Shown piece by piece: positions 53,351 to 53,395 of a DNA stretch of 53,395 nt. The stretch covers positions 1 to 53,395 of the forward strand of contig JAAXPZ010000060.1 of NCBI GenBank assembly GCA_012329065.1, read 5' to 3'. The notes under the pieces are model-generated. The model ran no database searches, was not told the origin of the DNA, and saw only the letters and a list, made by a program, of their open reading frames with translations. The position numbers and the translations under genes are program-made. Positions within the stretch are counted from its first letter, which is position 1. Each line of letters begins with the position of its first letter. This DNA comes from Sulfurovum sp. (GTDB taxonomy: Bacteria; Campylobacterota; Campylobacteria; Campylobacterales; Sulfurovaceae).

Positions 53351-53395
53351 TATAATTAGATTAGTTTTACACAAAAGATATTGGAGTAATAGATT
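53351..53395 (+). promoter_or_regulatory. Promoter and ribosome site of the next gene, cut by the window end
   Basis: TATAAT at 53351-53356 and GGAG at 53383-53386 precede the window edge on the plus strand. The start codon must lie just outside, so the gene cannot be identified. Confidence 0.5.

Noticed and set aside
1-53395. CRISPR array, prophage or conjugative element
   Set aside because: No regularly spaced direct repeats, no phage structural or integrase genes and no transfer genes were seen.

Overview
The window looks like chromosomal DNA of a Campylobacterota (epsilonproteobacterial) bacterium, most likely a free-living sulfur/hydrogen-type lineage. The evidence is the A+T-rich gene style, TATAAT-type promoters, a periplasmic Sec-type formate dehydrogenase with a TorD-like chaperone and a small Tat protein, single-domain HisB, KdsC/LptC, and DUF2062 and NTF2-like small proteins typical of that phylum. 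No marker gene fixes the genus. No tRNA, rRNA or CRISPR array was found; tRNA-Sec (selC) is not in the window.

Layout: (1) 100-4663, housekeeping: lepA, prs, DUF2062 and a methyltransferase whose 3' end is thrown out of frame by a run of eight A. (2) 4676-10131, selenium: selD (itself a selenoprotein), a small lipoprotein, selA-selB and a downstream HEPN-like protein of unknown function. (3) 10198-15083, thiamine: a TPP riboswitch, then thiM-thiD-thiY-tenA-thiZ-thiX (salvage plus pyrimidine-precursor uptake). (4) 15321-16577, a foreign patch: an IS30-family remnant bounded by 14-bp inverted repeats, a good integron attC-like site, a brnTA toxin-antitoxin module with its own consensus promoter, and a second, degenerate attC-like fold. 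(5) 16792-22614 (minus strand): tungstate transporter tupABC, a ModE-like regulator with an unusual duplicated Cys domain, fdhD, a Se/S-carrier-like protein and a class V desulfurase. (6) 22711-24021: a selenocysteine AhpC-type peroxiredoxin and an NTF2-like periplasmic protein. (7) 24263-37830 (minus strand): a complete formate hydrogenlyase-type operon (Sec-FdhF, HyfABCEFGHI-like subunits, HycH/HycI-like maturation factors, FocA) preceded by a Crp/Fnr-family regulator. (8) 37997-45311 (minus strand): a periplasmic membrane-bound formate dehydrogenase (Sec-FdhA, FdhB, cytochrome b) with Tat protein, TorD chaperone and a polyferredoxin. (9) 45560-49004: a substrate-binding protein, histidine kinase and response regulator, divergent from the fdh operon. 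(10) 48996-53291: lptC, kdsC, hisB, rlpA, a MltD-like transglycosylase and tatD.

The accessory genes fit one theme. Formate is oxidised in the periplasm by FdhABC, or disproportionated by a formate hydrogenlyase. Both catalytic subunits read UGA as selenocysteine and both should need a W or Mo pterin. The window therefore also carries Sec synthesis and insertion factors, a likely selenium donor pair, tungstate uptake and FdhD. Four in-frame UGA codons (selD, prxU-like, fdhF, fdhA) are each followed by a hairpin whose apical loop lies about 19-26 nt downstream of the U of UGA. A 16-bp palindrome, TGTCA-N6-TGACA, sits about 41 bp upstream of the inferred start sites of both fdhF/hyf and fdhD. 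This ties the scattered formate genes into a probable regulon of the Crp/Fnr protein encoded beside fdhF.
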